Source: Acidimicrobiales bacterium (GTDB lineage Bacteria > Actinomycetota > Acidimicrobiia > Acidimicrobiales > Palsa-688). From it: a stretch of DNA of 5,560 nucleotides. Below the pieces are notes generated by a model, which was given only the letters and a program-made list of their open reading frames with translations, did no database searches and was not told the DNA's origin. This document shows, piece by piece, positions 1 through 5,560 of the stretch. Every line of letters begins with the position of its first letter. Within the stretch, counting starts at the first letter, position 1. Made by a program: the position numbers and the translations under genes. Location of the stretch: assembly GCA_030039575.1 (NCBI GenBank), contig JASHVH010000077.1, forward strand, positions 1 through 5,560, in the 5' to 3' direction.

Positions 1-269
1 CGGAGCCCCGCAGAGCGATGCAACCGCGCCGGTCGAGGCCCACCGCGGCGGTCCTGGGGCGCCAAAATGTCGTTGCCGTTACTTCTTCAGCCCCACAACA
101 CATTTTCAGCCCCTGTAAGGGCCGAAATGGCGCCGGCGGTTACGCTTTCGTCAAATCCTCGCCCGGGGCGCAACAACAGGCGGATGGCTGCGCTCCAATC
201 ACCGACGCCGGGTGCCCATAGTGAGCCGTCCCGCGCTGAGAGTGAAGAACCTCAGCCCGGCGCGGCCGG
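1..269. other. Non-coding stretch, no supported gene
   Basis: No gene can be supported here. A plus-strand frame is open from base 1 to 294, but its translation is Pro/Arg/Ala-rich low-complexity sequence without recognisable motifs, and it runs into the 3' end of the transporter gene on the other strand. The only structure I see is an imperfect hairpin at 101-129: CATTTTCAGCCC, a 6-base loop CTGTAA, then GGGCCGAAATG. The GCCC/GGGC core pairs fully and the outer stem has mismatches. It lies about 140 bases past the stop codon of the minus-strand transporter gene and has no T-run, so a terminator role is only a guess. I saw no tRNA-like signature. Confidence 0.5.
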
Positions 270-1199
270 CTATTTGGTACCAGCGGGGACCTGACCCGCT
301 TTAAGAGGCTCAATAGGCTCCGGGGGACAGGCGTCGGCCTCGGCAAAATGCTGGCGCTGGGCTGCGTTCACGGCCTCCGTGTGAGCTAGCAAGAAAATGC
401 CCGCCACAACCGCTGAGAACGACAAGACCTCCAGCGTTGTTTCGGCCACGCCGATGCGAATGGCTTCGCCAAAAGCCACTGCCCCAATGAGGACGCTCAC
501 GATCGGGTCTGTAGCCGAAAGGGTAGGCAACGAAGCATCCAGTGGGCCGGCCTGGAAAGCGCTCTGGGCCAAGACCATGCCGGCCACCCCGGCTCCCGCC
601 AGGACGTAAGGCTGCCAGCTTTCGAACAGTTGGGATACCCCAAGGGACAGCAGGTGAGCACAGGTCTTGGTCAGCGCCGCACACAGGCCGTAGACGATCC
701 CGCCGGCCGAGCCGTAGGCCACCGCCTTCCACCGCGGGCTACTGCGGTGGCCGATCGCTACGAGCCCGCCAGCCAGCACGGCGGTGGCGCACAGCAAGAT
801 CGTCCAGGTGACGGCGTCCACATTGGGGTGACCGGCTGCAGGTCGGCTGGCGACCAGGAACACGGCCAGGCCCCCGGTGACCAAGAGCGCCCCCGCCCAG
901 TCCCAGCCGTGGAAACGGTACGCCGTAAAGCGGGCCTTTATCGGCAGGGCGAACAGCAGGCCGAGGACCAGCAACGGCTGCACGAGCACCAGGGACCCGA
1001 CCGTCAGAGCCCACCACTGCAGCGCGTACCCGCCCACGTCAAAGCCAAGCCCAGCCACCCAACGCGGGCGTCTAGCCAAACGAGCTACCAGGCTCAGGCG
1101 AAGGGCCTTGTCAGCCGGCTGTTTTTCGGCCTCCCAGTGCTGGAGCACCGATGCGAGCGCATACGACAAAGCCGCCGCCAAGGCGGCAAGCACTGCCAC
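270..1199 (-). CDS. DMT-superfamily (NIPA/EamA-like) membrane transporter
   Basis: This is a 309-residue integral membrane protein. I see about nine or ten hydrophobic segments, roughly at residues 2-20, 46-66, 68-88, 98-118, 128-149, 157-180, 196-216, 225-245 and 256-273, followed by a hydrophilic C-terminal tail of about 35 residues. The segment around residues 73-86 (VQPLLVLGLLFALP) and the small-residue-rich pattern of two similar halves fit actinobacterial DMT-family transporters related to the NIPA magnesium-transporter group; the length is normal for them. The substrate cannot be read from sequence. The start is GTG at 1199-1197: an in-frame TAG lies only four codons upstream, so no earlier start is possible. 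A second GTG two codons in is an alternative. A weak GGTAGG sits about 9 bases upstream as the possible ribosome site. It is divergent from the pseudogene at 1310 and appears single-gene. No frame damage is visible. Confidence 0.88.
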   Translation of the reverse strand: MAVLAALAAALSYALASVLQHWEAEKQPADKALRLSLVARLARRPRWVAGLGFDVGGYALQWWALTVGSLVLVQPLLVLGLLFALPIKARFTAYRFHGWDWAGALLVTGGLAVFLVASRPAAGHPNVDAVTWTILLCATAVLAGGLVAIGHRSSPRWKAVAYGSAGGIVYGLCAALTKTCAHLLSLGVSQLFESWQPYVLAGAGVAGMVLAQSAFQAGPLDASLPTLSATDPIVSVLIGAVAFGEAIRIGVAETTLEVLSFSAVVAGIFLLAHTEAVNAAQRQHFAEADACPPEPIEPLKAGQVPAGTK

Positions 1200-1309
1200 G
1201 TTGATAACCTACCAGCGCCGGGGGCCTGCACCGCTCGATAAGGCCTTTGTAAGACAATTGACACTGACCGTGGCAGACGGGCCGCCGCCGTAGAATTGGT
1301 TCGCTGAGC
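1200..1309. other. Divergent intergenic region, possible transporter promoter
   Basis: This 110-base gap separates the minus-strand transporter from the plus-strand pseudogene, so the transporter promoter should lie here. On the minus strand GTGTCA (1265-1260), a 17-base spacer and TTATCG (1242-1237) make a poor sigma70-like candidate. On the plus strand TTGACA (1258-1263) looks like a good -35, but the nearest -10-like box, TAGAAT (1292-1297), is 28 bases away, which is too far. No convincing ribosome site precedes the ATG at 1310. Confidence 0.25.
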
Positions 1310-2508
1310 ATGGCCAAGAGGCGGTGCCCGGTCGGCTCCTGCGCCTCGTCCTGCGCCCGGGCCAACGCGATCTCCTACGTGGACGGGTTGGTGTCGGTCA
1401 ACCCCGCCTATCTAACGATCACGGGGCATCGAGCCCGTCCACGACCTATGGGGAGGCCGTCCCCCGCCATCACGCCCAGTTACAGCGGCTTCGTAAACGG
1501 TAACACCACCGCCTCGCTGGTGGACGCCCCGACCTGTTCGACCACCGCCACCAGTGCCTCACCTCCCGGGAGCTACCCCTCGGCCTGCTGGGGGCAGTCG
1601 GCCCCAATTACGACGCCTCCTACGTCGAGGGCACAGTAACGGTCAAGGCGGCCCCGGTCACCACCACGACCACTACGGCCGGCGCCACCACAACCGCGAC
1701 CGCGCCTGCCAGCACCCCGCCCCCGCCGGTCACCGCCACCACGGTCACCACGCCCGACCCGAAGCCGTAGCCCCACGCCGAGCTCTCTTACCCCGACGGG
1801 GCGATCATCGCCTTTGGCGACGGCGAGTACGTCTGCGCCGGTGGCCGCGCCTTCGCCGGGCCGGCCAAGGAGCTTGCGGCGCTCGAGAAGTTCGACCACG
1901 CCAGGGTGCTGAGCGCCCCGGCCGGGACCACCCCGCCCACGCCCGCCAGCTTGCGCCCGGGCACGCTGGTCTCCACCCGGGCAGTCAACGGCAACGCCAC
2001 CATCTACGTAGCCAGCACCGATGGCGAGCTGCACGGCTTCTCGACGCCCGGCCAGTTCTTCGGGGACGGCTACGACGATGCCCTGGTCGTGACCGTACCG
2101 AGCCTCGCTCACTTGGCCATCGGCTCTACGGCCGGCGCCGCCGGCCCAGCGGTGACGGCCTTCGCCACCAAGGCGGACGGGGCGGTAGTTGATTCGTCGG
2201 GTGCGTTCTATGTCTTTGCCGGGGGCAGCGCCTTTGGCATCTCGACTCGGTCCAAGCTCGTGAAGATCCAAAGCGCGGACAGGGCCAAGGTGCTGGACGG
2301 CCCGGTCGGCCCCGCCGAGACCGAGGCCGCCATCGCCTCTGGCGCGCTGCTCAGTGCCCCGAGAAAGGTGTACGTGAGCTACCAGGGCGCCCTGTACCTG
2401 TTCAGGACCAGGGCCCAGCTGGCGAGCGACGGCTACGGCGGCACGGCAGCGGTGCCCGTGGCCGGTACCGGTGCCCTCAGCATTATCTCTCCTCACTCCG
2501 GGCAGTAG
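1310..2508 (+). pseudogene. Decayed exported MBG-domain / Thr-linker / repeat-module protein
   Basis: Several reading frames here join into one protein. Frame 2 from about 1331 gives the end of one MBG (Ig-like) domain, ending in ISYVDGLVSVNPAYLTIT. Frame 1 then supplies ASSPSTTYGEAVP, frame 2 resumes with AITPSYSGFVNGNTTASL, and frame 1 again gives GAVGPNYDASYVEGTVTV; together these form a second, complete MBG domain. The breaks fall at GGGG (1423-1426, net -1), CCCCC (1461-1465, +1) and GGGGG (1590-1594, -1). A Thr/Pro-rich linker (about 1656-1767) follows, then an in-frame TAG (1768-1770, plausibly a CAG glutamine codon changed by C to T), then about 246 residues in the same frame to the TAG at 2506-2508. 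The tail is a two-copy repeat module. No signal peptide or credible start is present, and the ATG at 1310 is probably accidental, so the 5' end is lost. The open stretch from the GTG at 1906 begins mid-repeat and is not a separate gene. True decay is likeliest, but homopolymer sequencing errors could explain the frame breaks. Function is unknown; a surface or secreted role is inferred. Confidence 0.82.
1777..2508 (+). repeat. Two-copy protein-level repeat (about 120 residues each)
   Basis: The C-terminal module of the pseudogene is an internal duplication, with copy A at about 1777-2148 and copy B at about 2149-2508. Matching stretches are DGAIIAFGDGEYVCAGGRAF in A against DGAVVDSSGAFYVFAGGSAF in B, then FDHARVLSAPAG against ADRAKVLDGPVG, then GELHGFSTPGQFFGDGYDDA against GALYLFRTRAQLASDGYGGT. 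Each copy seems to hold two smaller motifs of the type Y-V-hydrophobic-G-G ... F. The copies are too diverged at DNA level to be a recent duplication. I recognise this as a module seen in Acidimicrobiia exported proteins but know no function for it. Confidence 0.65.
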
Positions 2509-2753
2509 GTTTTCTGCGCCGGGGGGTCACGGTGCAACGCCTTAGTCGGCGCGGAGACCCGCAATTCGCCTAAAATTTCGACAGCCTCTGCCCGCGTCCG
2601 ACCATCCGTAATTCACTCGAATTTCCGGAGACTTACATCGTGGTCCCGGGTTTTGGGCCACGGTCCACCTGCATGAGCCGAAGAACGTGAACAAGGTCCT
2701 AATAAGATGGGCTGCGCAAACGCCGTTCCCGCGACCAGTGGATCTGGGGAGCA

Positions 2754-2793
2754 TTGAAGGGTTTGTATACAAAAACCGTCACAAACCCTTCAA
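2754..2793. repeat. Perfect 13-bp inverted repeat with embedded palindrome
   Basis: The left arm TTGAAGGGTTTGT (2754-2766) and right arm ACAAACCCTTCAA (2781-2793) are exact reverse complements separated by 14 bases. The left arm overlaps a perfect 12-bp palindrome, TTTGTATACAAA (2762-2773), so two mutually exclusive foldings are possible. The position between two convergent genes suggests a bidirectional transcription terminator, but neither side has a T-run after the stem. An operator or a relic of a mobile-element end are alternatives. The repeat is certain; its role is not. Confidence 0.9.
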
Positions 2794-2857
2794 AGCCGCG
2801 ACGGCATGAGCCTGGGACCGGGCATCACGACGCCCCACGGCCCGCCTGTCCCGTCAA

Positions 2858-2945
2858 CGGGGGAAGCTGACCTCAAATTCTTGCCCAACTTCCCGTACTA
2901 GCGGGGGAAGCTCAGCTCAAATTCTCGCCCAACTTCCCGTACTAG
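2858..2945. repeat. 44-bp tandem repeat, two copies
   Basis: The unit at 2858-2901 is followed directly by a second copy at 2902-2945; 41 of 44 positions are identical. Each unit begins CGGGGGAAGCT and ends GCCCAACTTCCCGTACTAG, so each carries GGGAAG near one end and CTTCCC near the other and could fold into a stem with a loop of about 20 bases. The array ends only 5 bases past the stop codon of the minus-strand gene, so it would lie in that gene's 3' transcript. It could be a terminator-like or RNA-stabilising array, or transposase-binding repeats left from an insertion-sequence end (read on the minus strand each unit contains GGGAAGTTGGGC). I cannot decide between these. Confidence 0.88.
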
Positions 2946-2950
2946 CGAGG

Positions 2951-5560
2951 TTATGCCTCCGAAATAGCGACTATAGCGTCGGCCGCGGTCTTGCCTTCTT
3001 GGGTCAGCGAGCCGTGAACGGGGGCATCAAAACTGAACACACCTCCATCGGCAGCTACGAGCCAGTAACCGCCATCGGCCGGGTCACTCGCGATGCCCGT
3101 GATGCGGTTGGCGAGGCCCTTGTTTAGCAGCGAACCGTGGAAGGCGGCGTGGAAAGTGAACACAGTTCCATCGGCAGCTACGAGCCAGTAACCGCCGCTG
3201 ACCCGGTCGACGGCCATGCCAACGACTGCGGACTGCAGATCTTTCCCGCCCATCGAACCGTGGAACGGCGCGTGGAAACTGAAGACGCCGCCGTCCGCTG
3301 CCACCAGCCAATACCCACCGGTGGACGGGTCGGCGGCTATCCCGACGATGGGCGAGCGGAGATGCTTGCCTGCCATCGACCCATAAGCCGGGGCGTGGAA
3401 ATTGAACACAGCGCCACTTCTTGCCACTAGCCAATACCCGCCAGTGGCTGGGTCATTGGCCATGCCGACGATCGGTGAGCTCATGTGGTTGTTACCAAGC
3501 GAGCCGTAAAAGGGCGCATCAAAGCTGAACACGCCGCCGTCGGCGGCCACGAGCCAGTAACCGCCCGTGCCGGTGTCCGCAGCCATACCGACGATGGGCG
3601 AGCGGAGGTGCCTGCCCACCATCGACCCATGAGCCGGGGCGTTGAAACTGAACACGCGGCCTGAGCTCGCGGCCAGGCGGTAGCCGGGCGTCCCACGGGC
3701 GGCCTGGTGAGCCGTGGTTATGGGAGGCGCCGTCGTCGGCGCTGGAGGGGTGAGCGTAGTAGTAGGAGCCTTTGTAGAAGTCGGCGGCGTGGGGGCCCTT
3801 GTGGCAGGGGCCGGCGTAGTCGTGGCAGACGTGGTCGTGGCGGAGGGCGGGGTCGCCGTGCCGGACGACGACGTTGTTGTGGTCGTGAGGCCGGCCGAAG
3901 TCGACGTCGCACCGGTAGTCGTCGTGGCAGCAGTGGTCGTCGTCGCTGGGAGCGGAGCCGCGTTGACTATGAACCCGTTGGTCGCCCCGGCGTAGGTGAC
4001 CGTGCCGGCCGTACCGCTCAGGCTGAGGCCACTGCAGCTGGAGCCATCGATGGTGTAACTGCCCGCTGTCAGGGCGCTGGTGATCGGGATACCGCCGTCT
4101 ACGCTCGAGCACTCGAGCGTCCCGGTCACACTGAGGCTGCTCGGCGCAGTGCCGGTGTAGCTGAAGGTCGGGACCGAAGACCCATCGGCCTGAGACCCTG
4201 AGATGTTGGCGGTCATTTGCTGGTACTCGAATGCCCCGGCATCACAGTTTTGGCCGGCCACGCCAGGGCGGGAAAAACCCCGCTCGTCAGCGCTCACTGT
4301 GCAGGCGGCGGCCGGGACTTCCTCGAAAGCCGAGCTGGACGGGCCGATGCCCAGCGTCTGCGGCCCGCTCGAGCCGTTGGCCGCCAAAGAAGTGGCCAGG
4401 TTGATGGTGGAGCTGTTCACGACGCTTGTGGCACCAAAGGCGCAGGAGGCGTCCGATTCGACGTTGTAGCCTCCATCGGCGATGGGATTGCCCTCCCCAT
4501 ACTCGCCGGCGGCGGGCCCACCGCAGCCCGCCGAGTCGAGGACCGAATTAGCGATTGTGGCTGTGTCGCTATTGTAGATGCCCTCGCCGACCTCAGCCGT
4601 GTCGTCGAGGAATGTGTCATCCAGAAAGGTGCTCGGGCCCATGTTATATACAGCGCCGCCGAACCCGTTGGTACTGTCGTCGTAGAAAGTGTCGTCCGTC
4701 GCAGTGAGGGCCCCAAGGCTGTGAATGGCCCCGCCAAATGTGTGAACCGTGTCGTCATAGAAAGTGTCGTCCGTAGAGATGACGGCTTGGTAGCTCATTA
4801 CCGCGCCCCCGAAGCTATAGGGGTACGTCACGCCTTCCGGCTCGGAGGTCGCCGTCCCCTTGTCCTGCGCGAAAGTATCGTCGGCAATAATGACGTCCGC
4901 TGAGTTAGTAGCACTCGCCGCGCCACCGAATATGACCCCTCCCCAGCTGCCATTGTCGTCGAGAAAAGTGTCGCCGCTGGCGGTGAGAGGCCCGACGGAA
5001 TCGATGGCCCCGCCGTTCCCGGTGGCAGTATCATCGCTGAACGTGTCGTCAGAGGCAACCACCGTGCCTTCGCTATAGATCGCGCCGCCGGCATTAGCGG
5101 CACTGTCGTCGTTGAACGTGTCGGCCGTGGCGGTCAACGTCGACCCGCTGGTTACGTAAATAGCGCCGCCACAAATACCCGGCTCGACCTCGCTATCCGG
5201 CACCGGTCCCGCAATATCGTTGGTGAAATTGTCATCGGTCAATGTGAGCGCCGCCGCCGCCGAAGCGCCGACCACAACCGCCGTTAGCTGTGCGCCAACG
5301 ACCGACACGCCGCTAATACTGACGGTCCCGCCGTCGACGGAAAACGCGGAAAAGCCTTCCGCTGTAATTGTCGTGGCCGAGGCGCCGGCACCCTCGATCG
5401 TGAGAGAGGCCAGGGAGTACCCATCGGCCGCCATCTCCGGTTCGTCGTAATTGCCGGCTGCCGCGGCAACGGTGACTTCGTCGCCGGCGTAAGCGCCGGC
5501 TGTAGCCGTGGCGACGGCCTGGCCGAGGTCACAGGCGTCGCTCGGCGAGGTGCACGTCGT
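2951..5560 (-). CDS. Large exported-type beta-helix / MBG / propeller-repeat protein, 5' partial
   Basis: The frame is open for 869 codons, from the window edge to the TAA at 2953-2951. The ATG at 5434 is not the likely start: the 42 codons before it continue the fold (CTSPSDACDLGQAV, then GNYDEPE), as is typical just after the leader of such proteins. The true start and any signal peptide lie outside the window. Numbering from the edge: 1-104, N-terminal beta-helix cap, including SLTIEGAGASATTI; 105-334, Asp-rich beta-helix repeats; 346-448, a choice-of-anchor-Q-like region ending GFSRPGVAGQNCDAGAFEYQ; 449-537, an MBG-like domain; 538-622, a Thr/Pro/Ser-rich linker; 625-869, six 41-residue repeats. 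I see no catalytic triad or lyase signature, so binding, adhesion or a structural surface role is the most I would infer. No C-terminal membrane anchor or sorting motif is visible. The frame is undamaged, in contrast to the convergent pseudogene, which shares the MBG-plus-linker plan. Confidence 0.88.
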   Translation of the reverse strand, partial: TTCTSPSDACDLGQAVATATAGAYAGDEVTVAAAAGNYDEPEMAADGYSLASLTIEGAGASATTITAEGFSAFSVDGGTVSISGVSVVGAQLTAVVVGASAAAALTLTDDNFTNDIAGPVPDSEVEPGICGGAIYVTSGSTLTATADTFNDDSAANAGGAIYSEGTVVASDDTFSDDTATGNGGAIDSVGPLTASGDTFLDDNGSWGGVIFGGAASATNSADVIIADDTFAQDKGTATSEPEGVTYPYSFGGAVMSYQAVISTDDTFYDDTVHTFGGAIHSLGALTATDDTFYDDSTNGFGGAVYNMGPSTFLDDTFLDDTAEVGEGIYNSDTATIANSVLDSAGCGGPAAGEYGEGNPIADGGYNVESDASCAFGATSVVNSSTINLATSLAANGSSGPQTLGIGPSSSAFEEVPAAACTVSADERGFSRPGVAGQNCDAGAFEYQQMTANISGSQADGSSVPTFSYTGTAPSSLSVTGTLECSSVDGGIPITSALTAGSYTIDGSSCSGLSLSGTAGTVTYAGATNGFIVNAAPLPATTTTAATTTTGATSTSAGLTTTTTSSSGTATPPSATTTSATTTPAPATRAPTPPTSTKAPTTTLTPPAPTTAPPITTAHQAARGTPGYRLAASSGRVFSFNAPAHGSMVGRHLRSPIVGMAADTGTGGYWLVAADGGVFSFDAPFYGSLGNNHMSSPIVGMANDPATGGYWLVARSGAVFNFHAPAYGSMAGKHLRSPIVGIAADPSTGGYWLVAADGGVFSFHAPFHGSMGGKDLQSAVVGMAVDRVSGGYWLVAADGTVFTFHAAFHGSLLNKGLANRITGIASDPADGGYWLVAADGGVFSFDAPVHGSLTQEGKTAADAIVAISEA
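2954..3688 (-). repeat. Six tandem 41-residue repeats (possible beta-propeller)
   Basis: The units lie at 3688-3566, 3565-3443, 3442-3320, 3319-3197, 3196-3074 and 3073-2954; the last has 40 codons. The consensus opens GGYWLVAADGGVFSF, continues with a (D/H)AP..(Y/H)GS block and closes with (S)PIVGMA.DP. The first unit is most diverged, with PGYRLAASSGRVFSF. Such 'YWLVA.DGGVFSF' repeats are frequent in exported actinobacterial proteins, and six units of about 41 residues would suit a six-bladed propeller, but that fold is my inference. Units 2 and 6 differ mostly at codon third positions, so the protein repeat has been kept under selection and not freshly copied. Confidence 0.9.
3695..3946 (-). 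other. Thr/Pro/Ser-rich linker segment
   Basis: About 84 codons, mostly Thr, Pro, Ser and Ala, with runs such as ATTTTAATTTTGATSTS and APTTTLTPPAPTTAPP, join the MBG-like domain to the C-terminal repeats. On the plus strand this appears as GT/GTC-rich low-complexity DNA. Linkers like this in actinobacterial exported proteins are common O-glycosylation targets; that is family knowledge and not visible here. The convergent pseudogene has a similar but shorter linker at about 1656-1767. Confidence 0.85.
4559..5248 (-). repeat. Asp-rich parallel beta-helix repeats, 25-residue period
   Basis: About eight turns follow the pattern (L/V)xAxDDTFxDD, a short variable stretch, GGAI, then about 5 residues. 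Examples are ASDDTFSDDTATGNGGAI and TATDDTFYDDSTNGFGGAV. The last three turns are exactly 25 residues (75 bp) each; two earlier turns carry inserts, one ending EPGICGGAIY and one containing SEPEGVTYPYSFGGAV. This is typical of right-handed parallel beta-helix (pectin-lyase-like fold) proteins, with one repeat per turn. The regular Phe of DTF would form an inward stack and the Asp pairs would make the surface very acidic. Confidence 0.85.

Larger units (their letters stand above)
2509..2950. other. Convergent intergenic region with structured repeats
   Basis: These 442 bases separate the ends of two convergent genes. The left part (2509-2750) is less GC-rich than its surroundings and shows no gene I can support. 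The right part holds the inverted repeat at 2754-2793 and the 44-bp tandem repeat at 2858-2945, listed separately. A minus-strand frame at 2542-2772 could encode 76 residues, but its start lies inside the inverted repeat and its codon third positions are much less GC-rich than those of the neighbouring genes, so I do not call it. Confidence 0.6.

Noticed and set aside
58..150. Imperfect direct repeat (AAATGTCGTTGCCGTTAC near 66, AAATGGCGCCGGCGGTTAC near 125)
   Set aside because: Similarity is partial and short, with no supporting context; likely chance.
1..294. Plus-strand open frame running from the window edge to 294
   Set aside because: The translation is low-complexity and unlike any family I know, it overlaps the transporter's 3' end, and long frames open by chance in GC-rich DNA.
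1258..1297. TTGACA ... TAGAAT as a plus-strand promoter
   Set aside because: The 28-base spacing is far from the usual 16-18, and the downstream gene is a 5'-truncated remnant.
1573..2496. 307-codon minus-strand frame opposite the pseudogene
   Set aside because: It is an Arg/Gly/Ala-rich mirror frame without domains; the plus-strand reading gives MBG and repeat motifs.
1906..2508. Independent 200-residue gene starting at GTG 1906
   Set aside because: The same frame is clearly coding back through 1771 and, across the TAG, into the linker. The GTG falls in the middle of repeat copy A, so this is the 3' part of the broken gene.
2542..2772. Minus-strand 76-codon frame in the convergent intergenic region
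   Set aside because: Its ATG lies inside the palindrome/inverted repeat, no ribosome site is evident, and its third codon positions are clearly less GC-rich than in the neighbouring genes. It also contains no recognisable domain.
3690..3960. GT/GTC-rich run on the plus strand as a microsatellite or CRISPR-like array
   Set aside because: It is the complement of Thr/Pro codons in the linker of the minus-strand gene; there is no regular repeat-spacer pattern.

Overview
The window looks like a piece of a high-GC actinobacterial chromosome, most likely from the Acidimicrobiia. The main clue is a C-terminal repeat of the 'GGYWLVAADGGVFSF...GS' type, combined with MBG-like (Ig-fold) domains and Thr-rich linkers; I associate this mix with large exported proteins of that class. 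This placement is from remembered family patterns, not a search.

Layout, left to right. Bases 1-269 hold no gene I can support, only an imperfect hairpin. Bases 270-1199 (minus strand) encode an intact DMT/NIPA-like multi-pass membrane transporter with a GTG start. Bases 1200-1309 are a short divergent intergenic stretch. Bases 1310-2508 (plus strand) are the remnant of a secreted modular protein: MBG domains, a Thr/Pro-rich linker and a two-copy repeat module. It has lost its 5' end, carries three frame breaks (each at a homopolymer run) and has one in-frame TAG. The flanking reading frames can be stitched into one coherent protein, so the several open frames seen here are fragments of a single gene. 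Bases 2509-2950 are a convergent intergenic region with a perfect 13-bp inverted repeat, an overlapping 12-bp palindrome and two tandem copies of a 44-bp unit. Bases 2951-5560 (minus strand) encode a large exported-type protein whose 5' end lies beyond the window. Its order is parallel beta-helix with 25-residue repeats, a choice-of-anchor-Q-like segment, an MBG-like domain, a Thr/Pro-rich linker, and six 41-residue repeats that may form a beta-propeller.

The two modular genes converge and share an architecture: MBG-like domain, Thr-rich linker, C-terminal repeat module. One appears intact and one decayed (or badly sequenced). Both suggest cell-surface or secreted functions, but neither has catalytic residues I can recognise. 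The transporter shows no evident functional link to them. I see no defence system, CRISPR array, RNA gene or complete mobile element.
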